DNA of 64,000 nucleotides from contig NZ_CP022423.1 in assembly GCF_002222655.1 (NCBI RefSeq), forward strand, positions 2,728,001 through 2,792,000. Reading direction: 5' to 3'. Origin of the DNA: Vitreoscilla filiformis (lineage in GTDB: Bacteria > Pseudomonadota > Gammaproteobacteria > Burkholderiales > Burkholderiaceae_C). The position numbers and the translations under genes were made by a program. How positions within the stretch are numbered: the stretch's first letter is position 1; every line of letters starts with the position of its first letter. The notes under the pieces were generated by a model. The model had not been told where the DNA came from. It saw only the letters and a list, made by a program, of their open reading frames with translations, and ran no database searches. Shown in pieces: positions 1 to 8,161 of the stretch.

Positions 1-1
1 C

Positions 2-160
2 ATGATCGACCTGATGATTCAACAGATCGACGCCGCGTTGCCCCCCGCGAACTGGCCAACCGACATCCCCCCCCCACCGCCGCCACCGGAGCCCGATGTG
101 CGCAGCGGCCCCCCAGCCGATGTTCCCATCTTGACCACTCCGTGGATGCCTCCAACCTGA
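2..160 (+). CDS. C-terminal end of an unidentified proline-rich protein (partial)
   Basis: An open frame enters from the left edge and ends at TGA 158-160. The visible tail begins MIDLMIQQIDAALPP and continues into a run of seven prolines and further Pro-rich sequence. The 5' part lies outside the window, so the ATG at 2 need not be the start. Nothing in the tail identifies a family. It is called coding because the frame stays open and the next gene starts well beyond its stop, but a chance frame is possible. Confidence 0.4.
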   Translation: MIDLMIQQIDAALPPANWPTDIPPPPPPPEPDVRSGPPADVPILTTPWMPPT

Positions 161-414
161 ACCGGGCTTGCGCGTGGCGCGGTGCCGCCTACAATGGTGG
201 CGTCCGCCCACCCGTGTGGGTTTTATATTTCCTTGAACCGATGCTCTCGCGAGCCCGGGCTTGGAACATCGCCTGGCTGGTGCGATCGTCTCGCGTCAGA
301 TGAACCCGAAGCCTCGCTGACCTCGCCCACCTGAATCCCCTGGGTTCAGGAATGCGGCCCACAGCGTGTGGCGGACACCCCCCTCTCTCTCCCCTCCTCG
401 CTGTTCCCTCCCCC

Positions 415-1230
415 ATGGATGTTTCGTTGTGGCTGCTGGCCGAGCTGGCCGCATTGGGCCTGTGCGCCGGTTTTCTCGCTGGGCTGCTGGGCATCGGCGG
501 CGGCATGTTGATGGTGCCGTTTCTCACCATGATCCTAAGTGGCCGAGGCGTCGGTGCGGACATGGCGGTGAAGATGGCCATCGCCACCTCGATGGCCACC
601 ATTTTGTTCACCTCGCTCTCCAGCGTGCGCGCCCACCACCGGCGCGGCGCAGTGCGTTGGGAAATCGTGCGCGGCATCGCACCTGGCATCGTGCTGGGCG
701 GCTTGTTGGCCGGGGCCGGCGCGTTTGCAGTGCTGAAAGGGCACACGTTGGCCCTGGTGTTCGGCCTGTTTGTGGCGTTTTCGGCCACGCAAATGCTTCA
801 GGGCAAAAAACCCGCCGCCAGCCGCCAAATGCCCGGATGGGGTGGCCAAACCGCTGCCGGCACCGGCATTGGGTTCATTTCGGGGCTGGTCGGCGCGGGC
901 GGTGGCTTCATCAGCGTGCCCTTCATGACGTGGTGCAACGTGCCCATTCACCACGCCGTGGCCACGAGTGCCGCGCTGGGCTTTCCGATCGCGTTGGCCA
1001 ACACCGTGGGCTACATCGTCGGCGGCTGGAACTTGCCGCCGGGGGTGCCCGGCACGCTGGGTTATTTGTACCTGCCGGCGCTGGCGGTGATCGCCAGTTG
1101 CAGCGTGCTCATGGCCCCGCTGGGGGCTCGCACCGCCCACGCCATGAACGTGGCCCAGCTCAAACGAGCCTTTGCGGTGCTGCTGTACGCCTTGGCGGCG
1201 TACATGCTGTGGAAAGCGTGGGCGGGTTGA
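415..1230 (+). CDS. TauE/SafE family sulfite/anion permease
   Basis: A 271-residue integral inner-membrane protein of the TauE/SafE family, whose members move sulfite, sulfonate-derived anions or other small organic anions. The sequence shows the family's two-fold design: a glycine-rich motif after the first helix (GFLAGLLGIGGGM, near residue 20) is echoed in the second half (GFISGLVGAGGGFISVP, near residue 155), each followed by hydrophobic helices. The ATG at 415 was chosen because the hydrophobic first helix begins directly after it; an in-frame ATG at 352 would add a Pro-rich leader unlike the family. It converges with the dehydrogenase gene downstream. The substrate cannot be read from the sequence. 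Confidence 0.88.
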   Translation: MDVSLWLLAELAALGLCAGFLAGLLGIGGGMLMVPFLTMILSGRGVGADMAVKMAIATSMATILFTSLSSVRAHHRRGAVRWEIVRGIAPGIVLGGLLAGAGAFAVLKGHTLALVFGLFVAFSATQMLQGKKPAASRQMPGWGGQTAAGTGIGFISGLVGAGGGFISVPFMTWCNVPIHHAVATSAALGFPIALANTVGYIVGGWNLPPGVPGTLGYLYLPALAVIASCSVLMAPLGARTAHAMNVAQLKRAFAVLLYALAAYMLWKAWAG

Positions 1231-1243
1231 ACCCGGCGCCCGC

Positions 1244-2092
1244 TCAGTACACGTAGACGCCGCGACCGGTCTTGCGGCCCAGCCAACCGGCGGCCACCAT
1301 TTCCTTCAGCAGCGGGCAGGGGCGGTACTTGGAGTCGTTGAACTCCTTCATGTACACGTCCATCACCGCCAGGCAGACATCCAGGCCGATCATGTCGGCC
1401 AGCGCCAACGGGCCGATGGGTTGGTTGCAACCCAGCTTCATGCCAGCATCGATGTCTTCCGCGCTGGCGGTGCCTTCGGCCAACACGAAGAAGGCTTCGT
1501 TGATCATCGGAATCAACACGCGGTTGACGACGAAGCCCGGCGCGTTCTTCACGGTGATCGGCGTCTTGCCCAGGGCCACGGCCAGGGCCTTGATGGCGTC
1601 GTGGGTGGCGTCCGAGGTTTGCAGGCCCCGGATGATTTCCACCAGCGCCATCATCGGCACCGGGTTGAAGAAGTGCATGCCGATGAAACGGTCGGCGCGC
1701 TTCGTCACCGCAGCCAGCTTGGTGATGGAGATCGACGAGGTGTTGGTAGCGACGATGGTGTCGGCGGGCAGCAAAGTGTCGAGCTGTTGCAGGATTTTGA
1801 CCTTGAGCCCTTCGTTTTCCGTGGCTGCTTCGATCACCAGTTGGCAGCCCACCAGATCGGCATAGTCGGTGCTGCCCTGAATCAGTGCCATGGCGGCGGC
1901 CTTGGCTTCTGCGGTCAGCTTTTCTTTCTTGATCAGGCGATCCAGGCTGCCGGAGACGGTGGCCACGCCTTTTTGCACGGCGGCGTCGCTGATGTCCACC
2001 ATCACCACTTTGATGCCGCTGACCGCACAGGCCTGCGCGATGCCGTTGCCCATGGTGCCGGCGCCGATGACGCCCACTTGCGTGATGCTCAT
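1244..2092 (-). CDS. 3-hydroxybutyryl-CoA dehydrogenase
   Basis: A 282-residue cytosolic NAD(P)-dependent oxidoreductase interconverting acetoacetyl-CoA and 3-hydroxybutyryl-CoA in short-chain acyl-CoA metabolism. An N-terminal Rossmann fold carries the dinucleotide motif GVIGAGTMGNGIA (residues 8-20). The family's GMHFFNPVPMM segment, with the catalytic His, lies near residue 140, followed by the C-terminal helical domain with a GFVVNRVL motif. Length fits the single-domain Hbd/PaaH type rather than fused FadB. It stands alone between a permease and rpsU, so the pathway it serves (butyrate/PHB or phenylacetate) cannot be decided from context. Confidence 0.92.
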   Translation of the reverse strand: MSITQVGVIGAGTMGNGIAQACAVSGIKVVMVDISDAAVQKGVATVSGSLDRLIKKEKLTAEAKAAAMALIQGSTDYADLVGCQLVIEAATENEGLKVKILQQLDTLLPADTIVATNTSSISITKLAAVTKRADRFIGMHFFNPVPMMALVEIIRGLQTSDATHDAIKALAVALGKTPITVKNAPGFVVNRVLIPMINEAFFVLAEGTASAEDIDAGMKLGCNQPIGPLALADMIGLDVCLAVMDVYMKEFNDSKYRPCPLLKEMVAAGWLGRKTGRGVYVY

Positions 2093-2193
2093 GAAATGTG
2101 CTCCTAGTCTGTCTCTGTGAAAATGCTGCGCCGCAACATGACGCCCTGTGAGTCTAGCCGAATCGAACGCTCGTGCGGTTTACGGTGCTTGCG

Positions 2194-2221
2194 TTGAAAT
2201 CGTGATTTTTCGGGCTAGAAT
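2194..2221 (+). promoter_or_regulatory. Candidate sigma-70 promoter of rpsU
   Basis: TTGAAA (2194-2199) and TAGAAT (2216-2221) are separated by 16 bases and point at rpsU. The predicted transcript would have a leader of about 100 nt containing a small CCGGAAA/TTCCGG-type inverted repeat near 2260-2290. Inferred from pattern only. Confidence 0.5.
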
Positions 2222-2325
2222 CGCCAGCTTTTGCTAGCAACCGTGCGAGTCGATCCGGCCCCGGAAAATTCCGGAAACTGCTTCCGGCGTCGGGCACCGA
2301 GCGCCAACCTAGGATTCTTTGCTAA

Positions 2326-2538
2326 ATGACCACCATCCGCGTCAAGGAAAATGAGCCGTTTGATGTCGCCCTGCGTCGCTTCAAGCGCACCATCGAAAAG
2401 CTGGGTCTGTTGACCGACCTGCGCGCCCGCGAGTTCTACGAAAAGCCGACCGCCGAGCGCAAGCGCAAGAAGGCTGCGGCCGTCAAGCGTCATTACAAGC
2501 GCGTTCGCAGCATGCAACTGCCCAAGAAGCTGTACTAA
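2326..2538 (+). CDS. rpsU: 30S ribosomal protein S21
   Basis: A 70-residue ribosomal protein S21, a small basic protein of the 30S subunit that helps initiate base-pairing with mRNA. The family signature is plain: [21 protein letters not shown] at the start, ending in a strongly basic tail ([11 protein letters not shown]...). Length is exactly that expected. An AGGA-type ribosome binding site lies about 10 bases before the ATG. A strong intrinsic terminator follows, so it is probably a single-gene transcript. In many betaproteobacteria rpsU lies beside yqeY; here yqeY is about 11 kb away. Confidence 0.97.
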
Positions 2539-2562
2539 GCCGAACCGCTTTCAGCCTCACTG

Positions 2563-2596
2563 AAAAGCCCGCACGGGACGCCGTGGCGGGCTTTTT
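2563..2596 (+). terminator. Intrinsic terminator after rpsU
   Basis: AAAGCCCGC and GCGGGCTTT form a 9-bp stem around a 13-nt loop, followed by a T run. It sits 25 bases after the rpsU stop. Confidence 0.88.
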
Positions 2597-2689
2597 CATT
2601 TGGCTGAACAAAAAAACACGGCCCCCACCCAGACTGAACATAATTCCCGGCCACTGAAGATTTTTGCGATGGAAGAGGGGCGTCTGAAC

Positions 2690-4207
2690 ATGAATGCCGT
2701 GGGTTATGCCTACCTGCAAGCACAGGCCGAGTTGCCCGGATCAGCCGATTTTCTCGGGCCCTGGCAAGCCCGCCTGGCGGCCACTCAACGCATCGAGCGC
2801 TTGCCGGATGGCACCTTGCTGGTTCCACCCAGGCTGGCTCCCCCACCAGGTGATTTGCTCCAGCACGCCTTGTTCGCCCTCAAACATGAGGGGGTTCGGC
2901 TGGACGTGCTGGCCGCTTGCCTGCCTCGCCTGAACCCTCAGAGCTTGGTGCAAGCCTTCCAAGCGGCACCCAATGGGGTGTACATCCGCAAGCTCTGCCA
3001 CCTTTGGGAGGGTCTACGCGGTCAACCCCTGCCAGGCCTGGACAACCCTGGTGTCGCGGCTGCCTACGCCCCGTTATTCGACCCGGATGAGTGGCTGACC
3101 GGCCCCATCCGCCGCGATCCACGCTGGCGCATCGACTTCAACGGTTTGGGTGACTGGACGTTCTGCCCCCAAGTCCGCAAGACGCCTGCATTGCTGGCCC
3201 TGCTGAATCAGGACGTTCTGGGCCAGGCGCACGCCTTTGCCGAAAGCGTGGGACAAGCCATGTTGGATCGTGCGATCCACTGGGCCTATTTGAGCGAAAC
3301 CGAAGGTTCTTTAGCCATTGAAGGTGAGGCCCCTTCTGCGGACAAAGCCGCCCGATTTGCCTCCGTGCTTCGGCGCGCCCATGAACCCCGAGCACTGACC
3401 GAGGAATGGTTGGCCGAGCTGCAAAACGCCCTCATCAGCACGCCTTGGGCACAGGAGATGCAATTCCGCACCGAACAAAACCGCCTGCAAGGGGCCGCCC
3501 TGGGGGCCGCTGGCGTGAGTTATGTGCCGCCTTGGCCCGATCTGGCGGTGGAGCTGATGGCCGGGCTGATGCGCCTGGCCAACCAACGCCCGGCATCGCT
3601 GGATGTGCTGGCACATGCGGCGGTGGTGTCATTCACCTTCGTGTTCATCCACCCTTTTATGGACGGTAATGGGCGGTTGTCGCGTTACCTCATTCACCAC
3701 TGTTTGGGGCAATCCGGGCGCTTGCCGCCACCATTTTTGCTGCCCATTTCGGTCGCCATGAGAAAACACGAGGCGCATTACTTAGCGGCTCTCACAGCAT
3801 TCAGTCGCCCGGCTCGCCAGCTCTGCAACGTCACCTGGGCAGGCGATGAGCACTACAGCTATGCGTGGGTGGATGGGGCGGCTGCCTGGTTTCGGTACAT
3901 GGACGTGACGCCCGGTGTGGAATTCGTGCTGGCCATGGCTCAGGCCGCTTTGGATGTGCATCTGCGTGAAGAAGTCGCGTTTCTGGCGCTGTTTGACCGG
4001 GTCAAGCGTCACATCGATGCCCGTTATGACTTGCGCGGCAGCGATCTGGCCACGCTGATCGTCACCATTCATCAAAACGCCGGGGTTCTTTCCAACAACC
4101 GCCGCAAGCGATTTGCCGAGCACGTGCCCGCCGAGGTACTGGATGCCATCGAAACCACCGTCCAGGCGGCCTTGCGCGGCCCGCTTCCAGAAGAAGATCC
4201 CTCGTAA
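2690..4207 (+). CDS. Fic domain protein, probable AMP-transferase with built-in inhibitory motif
   Basis: A 505-residue Fic-family protein; such enzymes transfer AMP or another nucleotide-derived group to target proteins. The catalytic signature HPFMDGNGRLSR is complete (residues 321-332), with the His and both Gly-rich anion-binding turns present. About 110 residues earlier, S-L-A-I-E-G (207-212) fits the inhibitory pattern (S/T)xxxE(G/N), placing this in the autoinhibited class. A C-terminal helical region follows. The ATG at 2690 has a GGAAGAGGGG ribosome site nine bases upstream and opens the conserved-looking MNAVGYAYLQ segment; ATG 2669 or TTG 2600 would add 7 or 30 residues. No antitoxin gene is adjacent, in keeping with intramolecular inhibition. 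The target is unknown. Confidence 0.88.
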   Translation: MNAVGYAYLQAQAELPGSADFLGPWQARLAATQRIERLPDGTLLVPPRLAPPPGDLLQHALFALKHEGVRLDVLAACLPRLNPQSLVQAFQAAPNGVYIRKLCHLWEGLRGQPLPGLDNPGVAAAYAPLFDPDEWLTGPIRRDPRWRIDFNGLGDWTFCPQVRKTPALLALLNQDVLGQAHAFAESVGQAMLDRAIHWAYLSETEGSLAIEGEAPSADKAARFASVLRRAHEPRALTEEWLAELQNALISTPWAQEMQFRTEQNRLQGAALGAAGVSYVPPWPDLAVELMAGLMRLANQRPASLDVLAHAAVVSFTFVFIHPFMDGNGRLSRYLIHHCLGQSGRLPPPFLLPISVAMRKHEAHYLAALTAFSRPARQLCNVTWAGDEHYSYAWVDGAAAWFRYMDVTPGVEFVLAMAQAALDVHLREEVAFLALFDRVKRHIDARYDLRGSDLATLIVTIHQNAGVLSNNRRKRFAEHVPAEVLDAIETTVQAALRGPLPEEDPS

Positions 4208-4237
4208 CCGGGGTAACCCTTTACACAGGAACTCCGT

Positions 4238-4735
4238 TCACGCCACGTCCAGCACAAACAGCCCACACGCTGCGGCGCAGTCTTTCACCCGCTGAACCGT
4301 TTCGGGTGACGTGCTGAAAACAGAGTGCGTGTCATCCCACCCCTCCAAAAACACCGCTTGCCACGCCGGCAACACCAGCCGGAAAGGCCGCTGGCCGGTG
4401 CGCGGCGCCTCCACATCGGTAAAACGCCGAAACACGGCCCTGTCTTTGCGCCGACCGCGCCAAACGTAAGTCAACGCTTCTGTCTGCGCCAGCACGAGCT
4501 GGGCAAAGCGGGCGTGCAACCCATCGCGCCGCGCTTGTTCGGCTGGGGGAACATGGGCCAGATGCTCACGCGCTTCGTCCTCACTCAACCAATGGTCGAA
4601 CACCGAAACGGCCAGGCCCGACACCCCCGGCGGCAGTGGTTGCGCATCGTGGACTGCCAGCAACCACGCGAACTGGCGCCGCAAGATCGTCTGCTGCGCA
4701 CTGGGTAAATTCTGAAAACGCCGCTGCGGTGCCAT
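4238..4735 (-). CDS. Hypothetical protein downstream of nnrS
   Basis: A 165-residue protein I do not recognise. It begins MAPQRRFQNLPSAQQ, has no signal peptide or membrane helix, and is fairly rich in Arg, Ala and Trp. The ATG at 4735 is two bases after the nnrS stop, so the two are almost certainly co-translated; extension further upstream would overlap nnrS deeply. It ends tail to tail with the Fic gene. A role in the same nitric-oxide related operon is inference from spacing alone. Confidence 0.72.
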   Translation of the reverse strand: MAPQRRFQNLPSAQQTILRRQFAWLLAVHDAQPLPPGVSGLAVSVFDHWLSEDEAREHLAHVPPAEQARRDGLHARFAQLVLAQTEALTYVWRGRRKDRAVFRRFTDVEAPRTGQRPFRLVLPAWQAVFLEGWDDTHSVFSTSPETVQRVKDCAAACGLFVLDVA

Positions 4736-4737
4736 GC

Positions 4738-5934
4738 TCAACCCGGATGGCCATCCGCACGCGGACGCAACAGCCACGGCGTGTAACGCCACAGGTACAG
4801 CGCAAACGCCGCGCTCCACAACACGGCAGCAACGCCCACCGCCACCATCAACCCCGCCGGCCACAGCAGCGGCAAGCCTACCCGCACCAGCGCGGCGAGG
4901 CTCACCAACCCGTAAGCCGCCGTTTCCACCCGGCTGGCGTGCAAGGGGCGGGCGGTGTGGCCCATGGCGGTGCGGGTCATCATGCCCAGGGTCATGGTGC
5001 CGATCACGCCGACGGTGAGGGCGTGCGTGGCCAAGCTTGGCATCACCTGACCGGCTTCAGCGCCCAAGCGCAGCGCCAAGTGAATCGGCACCCAGGCGTA
5101 GGCCACATGCAGCACCCACACCAAGGGGTTGCGACCTGTTTTCCAGCTTTGCCACAGGGCCAACCGGGCAGCGTGCGCCACCAGCGCCAGCAGCAACACC
5201 GGCATGAGCCACACGCCGCGCAGCCCCAGGGCATCGGCCACCAACAGCGCCAGCACGCTGCCCAGCGCCACCGGCTCCAGCTTGGGGTGACGCACGGCGT
5301 TCAGGCCAGGCACGCCGTTGTTGGTGAACATGGGGATCACACGCCCACCCATCACCGCAATCATGAACAGCACCCCATCCAGCGCCACCGGCAGCCCCAA
5401 GCCGCCTGGCGCCTGCCAGTTCAACAACTGGCCGAGGTGCAGCACGCCGCACGCCACGCCCATCAAGACCAGCAGCGCGACGAAAAAATAATTGCGATGA
5501 CTGCCGCCTCGGTGCAACGCCCGCCACAACCCCCAAGCCGCCAGCCACGGCACGGCCACGTTCACCACCGCCGCCGCCCAGCCCCAGGGCGTGAACACCA
5601 GCACACGCCCGAGCAGCCACAACGCCGCCAACGCCATCAAGGGCCGCCCCGTGGGCGTGCGCTGGCCCGACCAGTTGCGCCCAGCGGTAAACAAGAAACC
5701 GATCACCACCGCCAAGGTGTAGCCAAACACCATTTCGTGCGCATGCCACAGCGCGGAGGGCAGCACCGCCCCCGGCAACACGCCCACAAATTGCAGCGCC
5801 CACAGCGGCACCGACACCACGGCCTGTAACGCGGCCAGCAGGTAAAACGGGCGAAAACCCAAATCCCACAGCGCCAAGTGGTTGGACGGCGGCGGGCGAC
5901 GGATTTCTTCGATCTGGATGAATTGCGTGGCCAT
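4738..5934 (-). CDS. nnrS: NnrS family haem-copper membrane protein
   Basis: A 398-residue polytopic inner-membrane protein of the NnrS family, known for relieving nitric oxide and nitrosative stress in denitrifiers and pathogens. The family opening is seen (LWDLGFRPFYLLAAL near residue 22), and about twelve hydrophobic helices follow. Conserved-type histidines include LWHAHEMVFGY near residue 63 and a VIPMFTNNGVPG segment in the middle. The ATG at 5934 opens MATQFIQIEEI; upstream codons are low-complexity leader overlapping the LysR gene. It lies 11 bases after the LysR-type regulator on the same strand, and a small unknown gene follows two bases after its stop. No nitrite or NO reductase genes are in the window. 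Confidence 0.9.
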   Translation of the reverse strand: MATQFIQIEEIRRPPPSNHLALWDLGFRPFYLLAALQAVVSVPLWALQFVGVLPGAVLPSALWHAHEMVFGYTLAVVIGFLFTAGRNWSGQRTPTGRPLMALAALWLLGRVLVFTPWGWAAAVVNVAVPWLAAWGLWRALHRGGSHRNYFFVALLVLMGVACGVLHLGQLLNWQAPGGLGLPVALDGVLFMIAVMGGRVIPMFTNNGVPGLNAVRHPKLEPVALGSVLALLVADALGLRGVWLMPVLLLALVAHAARLALWQSWKTGRNPLVWVLHVAYAWVPIHLALRLGAEAGQVMPSLATHALTVGVIGTMTLGMMTRTAMGHTARPLHASRVETAAYGLVSLAALVRVGLPLLWPAGLMVAVGVAAVLWSAAFALYLWRYTPWLLRPRADGHPG

Positions 5935-5945
5935 GGGTGGCGATC

Positions 5946-6878
5946 TTAGGCGGCTTGGAGTTGCGCTTGGGCTTGGCGTGCAGCGTCCTGCAACGCAGCC
6001 AGCAACGGTGCCCGCAACGGATGCTCGGCCCGCAGCGCCGGGCACACCACTGCCACTTGGAATGCGATGCTCACCGCCAGCGGGCGCATCACCAGCCCGC
6101 TGCCCTCGCCCGCCATCGCCAGCGCTGTCAGCGGGTTGACGATGGCCAACCCCAGCCCCTCACGCACCAAGGCGCACACGGACACGGCGCTGGCCGTCTC
6201 CAGTCGCAACTGGCGCGGCACGCTGGCTTGGGTGAACAGCGCGTCGATCTGCTGGCGGTACGGGTCGCCCGGTGCCAGGCTGACGAAGGGGTGATGGGCG
6301 AAATCCTCCAACCGCAGGCGTTCGCGCTGCGCCAGCGGGTGGCCGGCGGGCAGCACCGCGACTTCGTCGGCCTGAAACAGCGGCGCCAAGGTGGTGCCGC
6401 GTGGGGCTTCGCGCTGCTCGGTCAAACCGAGGTCAAAACGCTGTTCGGTGAGGGCCGCCTCCAACATGGGCGATTCCAACGGCGTGAGGCTGACGCTGGC
6501 CTGCGGCCACTGCGCGGCGAACGACGCCAGCGCCGCCGGCAGCAGCGCATGGGTGAGCGCCGGCAGGCAAGCCAGCTCCAGCCGACCTTGGGCGAACTCG
6601 CGCAGCCCGCTGGCCGTGGCGGCGATGCGCTCCAGCCCGACGAAGGAGCGCTCCACCTCCTCGCGCAGTGCCAGCGCCCGCACGGTGGGTTGCAGCCGAC
6701 CGCGCACGCGCTCGAACAAAGCGAAACCCAGCACCTGCTCCAACCGCGCCAACTCGCGGCTGACGGTGGGTTGCGAGGTGTGCAGCAACTCGGCGGCTCG
6801 GGTGACGTGGCCGGTGAGCATCACGGCGCGGAACACTTCGATCAGGCGGTGGGTAATGAGAGATGGGGACTTGTTCAC
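5946..6878 (-). CDS. LysR family transcriptional regulator upstream of nnrS
   Basis: A 310-residue LysR-type regulator. The N-terminal winged helix-turn-helix is clear (VTRAAELLHTSQPTVSRELARLE, about residues 25-47), followed by a linker helix and a periplasmic-binding-protein-like effector domain. The profile recalls the NocR/OccR branch, but the effector cannot be named. It is the first gene of a tight same-strand run LysR-nnrS-unknown (gaps 11 and 2 bases), unusual because LysR genes are generally divergent from their targets. An intergenic region of 350 bases separates it from a second, divergent LysR gene. Confidence 0.92.
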   Translation of the reverse strand: MNKSPSLITHRLIEVFRAVMLTGHVTRAAELLHTSQPTVSRELARLEQVLGFALFERVRGRLQPTVRALALREEVERSFVGLERIAATASGLREFAQGRLELACLPALTHALLPAALASFAAQWPQASVSLTPLESPMLEAALTEQRFDLGLTEQREAPRGTTLAPLFQADEVAVLPAGHPLAQRERLRLEDFAHHPFVSLAPGDPYRQQIDALFTQASVPRQLRLETASAVSVCALVREGLGLAIVNPLTALAMAGEGSGLVMRPLAVSIAFQVAVVCPALRAEHPLRAPLLAALQDAARQAQAQLQAA

Positions 6879-7228
6879 CCTGCTGCTGCCTTTTCAACTC
6901 GCAAAAGCAAATTGAGCCTTCGACTCGCCATGCCAGTAACTCCTTGTGAATCACCCCGATAACCACGGAGGCTCGTTGGTTCGATGGTCGTGCCGCTGTG
7001 GCCGATGGCTCAACGAGTGAACTGTCGCAGTTTGCCTCGGCCAGGGCATCGAGAGATCCCCAGGGAGCTTAGCCTACGTCTAGCCTCACCAGCCAGGAGA
7101 ACAGTGCCAATCCTCTGCACCAAGGGTGGCAAGCTTGCGCAGATGCTGCACACTCATATACCCCCCATTATAATTAGACCGTTGCGGTGTTGCACTTCGA
7201 ACTTGAGACCACCCACGGGAATATTGAC
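6879..7228. other. Intergenic region between two divergent LysR genes
   Basis: About 350 bases without a convincing gene. The right end turns AT-rich (ATATACC...ATTATAATTAG, 7157-7176) and holds a good -10 box for the rightward LysR gene. I see no clear promoter for the leftward gene, no RNA gene and no long inverted repeat. Confidence 0.5.
7147..7174 (+). promoter_or_regulatory. Candidate promoter of the second LysR gene
   Basis: A perfect TATAAT (7169-7174) preceded at 16 bases by TGCACA (7147-7152), a 4/6 match to the -35 consensus. It lies 55 bases before the ATG. Inferred from pattern. Confidence 0.4.
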
Positions 7229-8161
7229 ATGGACAAACTGACAGCTTTACAAACATTTTGCATGGTGGTGGAAAAGCGCAGTTTTTCTGGTGCAGCCATA
7301 CAGCTGGGCCTATCACGCTCGGCAGTCAGCAAGAATATCAGGGAATTAGAAGAATACTTAGGCGTGACGCTGATTCGCCGCTCCACGCGCCATGTTTCTA
7401 TTACCGATGAAGGCGAAATTTATTACGATCGCGTTCAGCACTTGCTGACACAAATGCGAAACACGGACGATTTTTTGCGCTCCTCAGGCACAACCTTGAG
7501 CGGCAAGCTGCGCATCTCAGTTCCGATGTCCTTGGGGCTGACGTGCCTCATTCCGCTGATCTTGGAATTCAGGGCGCGCCACCCCGACATCACTCTTGAC
7601 TTGATGCTGAGCGACGAAAAGGTGGATTTACTCGCCCAAAGCTACGACGTCGCCATCCGGGGCAGCACGCAAAAACTGACGGACGCCAACATCATGATGC
7701 GCACCATCGGTCAATTTGACCATGTCTTGTGCGCCTCACCTGTTTATCTGGCCGACAGGCAATCCCCCCTATCGCCCCAGGATCTGGTGAAGCACAACTG
7801 CCTGTCCTACTCCAACTCTGGAATACCCACTCGCTGGGAATTCGAGAACGCTGGCCACCAGTGCGGCGTGACGATCAACGCGTCCATCAATTGCAACAAC
7901 AGCTTGGCTCTGCGCTACGCGGCCCTCCAGGGCCTGGGTATCGTGCGGATTCCGGAAGTCATCGTGCGGGAAGACATCGCCGCAGGCCGGCTTCAGCCCG
8001 TCATGACGTCTTGGCGCAGCCCCTGCGTGAAGATTTTCGTGCTGTATCCCTGCATACCCTCCGTGCCACGGCGCCTGCGGGCCTTTATCGATTTTCTGGC
8101 CCAGCGCTTCAACCACCGCAATGCACCGGACGTGACGGTAGGGGCTGTGTCAGCCCAGTGA
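7229..8161 (+). CDS. LysR family transcriptional regulator beside the ene-reductase operon
   Basis: A 310-residue LysR-type regulator with the typical start MDKLTALQTFCMVVEKRSFS and a helix-turn-helix over about residues 18-40 (SGAAIQLGLSRSAVSKNI), then the effector-binding domain. This is the subgroup commonly found beside oxidoreductase genes. ATG 7229 is chosen because it opens the canonical N-terminus; an in-frame TTG upstream would add 14 residues. Its 3' end overlaps the convergent ene-reductase gene by 12 bases. Control of that operon is plausible from adjacency, but the gene faces it rather than diverging from it. Confidence 0.92.
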   Translation: MDKLTALQTFCMVVEKRSFSGAAIQLGLSRSAVSKNIRELEEYLGVTLIRRSTRHVSITDEGEIYYDRVQHLLTQMRNTDDFLRSSGTTLSGKLRISVPMSLGLTCLIPLILEFRARHPDITLDLMLSDEKVDLLAQSYDVAIRGSTQKLTDANIMMRTIGQFDHVLCASPVYLADRQSPLSPQDLVKHNCLSYSNSGIPTRWEFENAGHQCGVTINASINCNNSLALRYAALQGLGIVRIPEVIVREDIAAGRLQPVMTSWRSPCVKIFVLYPCIPSVPRRLRAFIDFLAQRFNHRNAPDVTVGAVSAQ

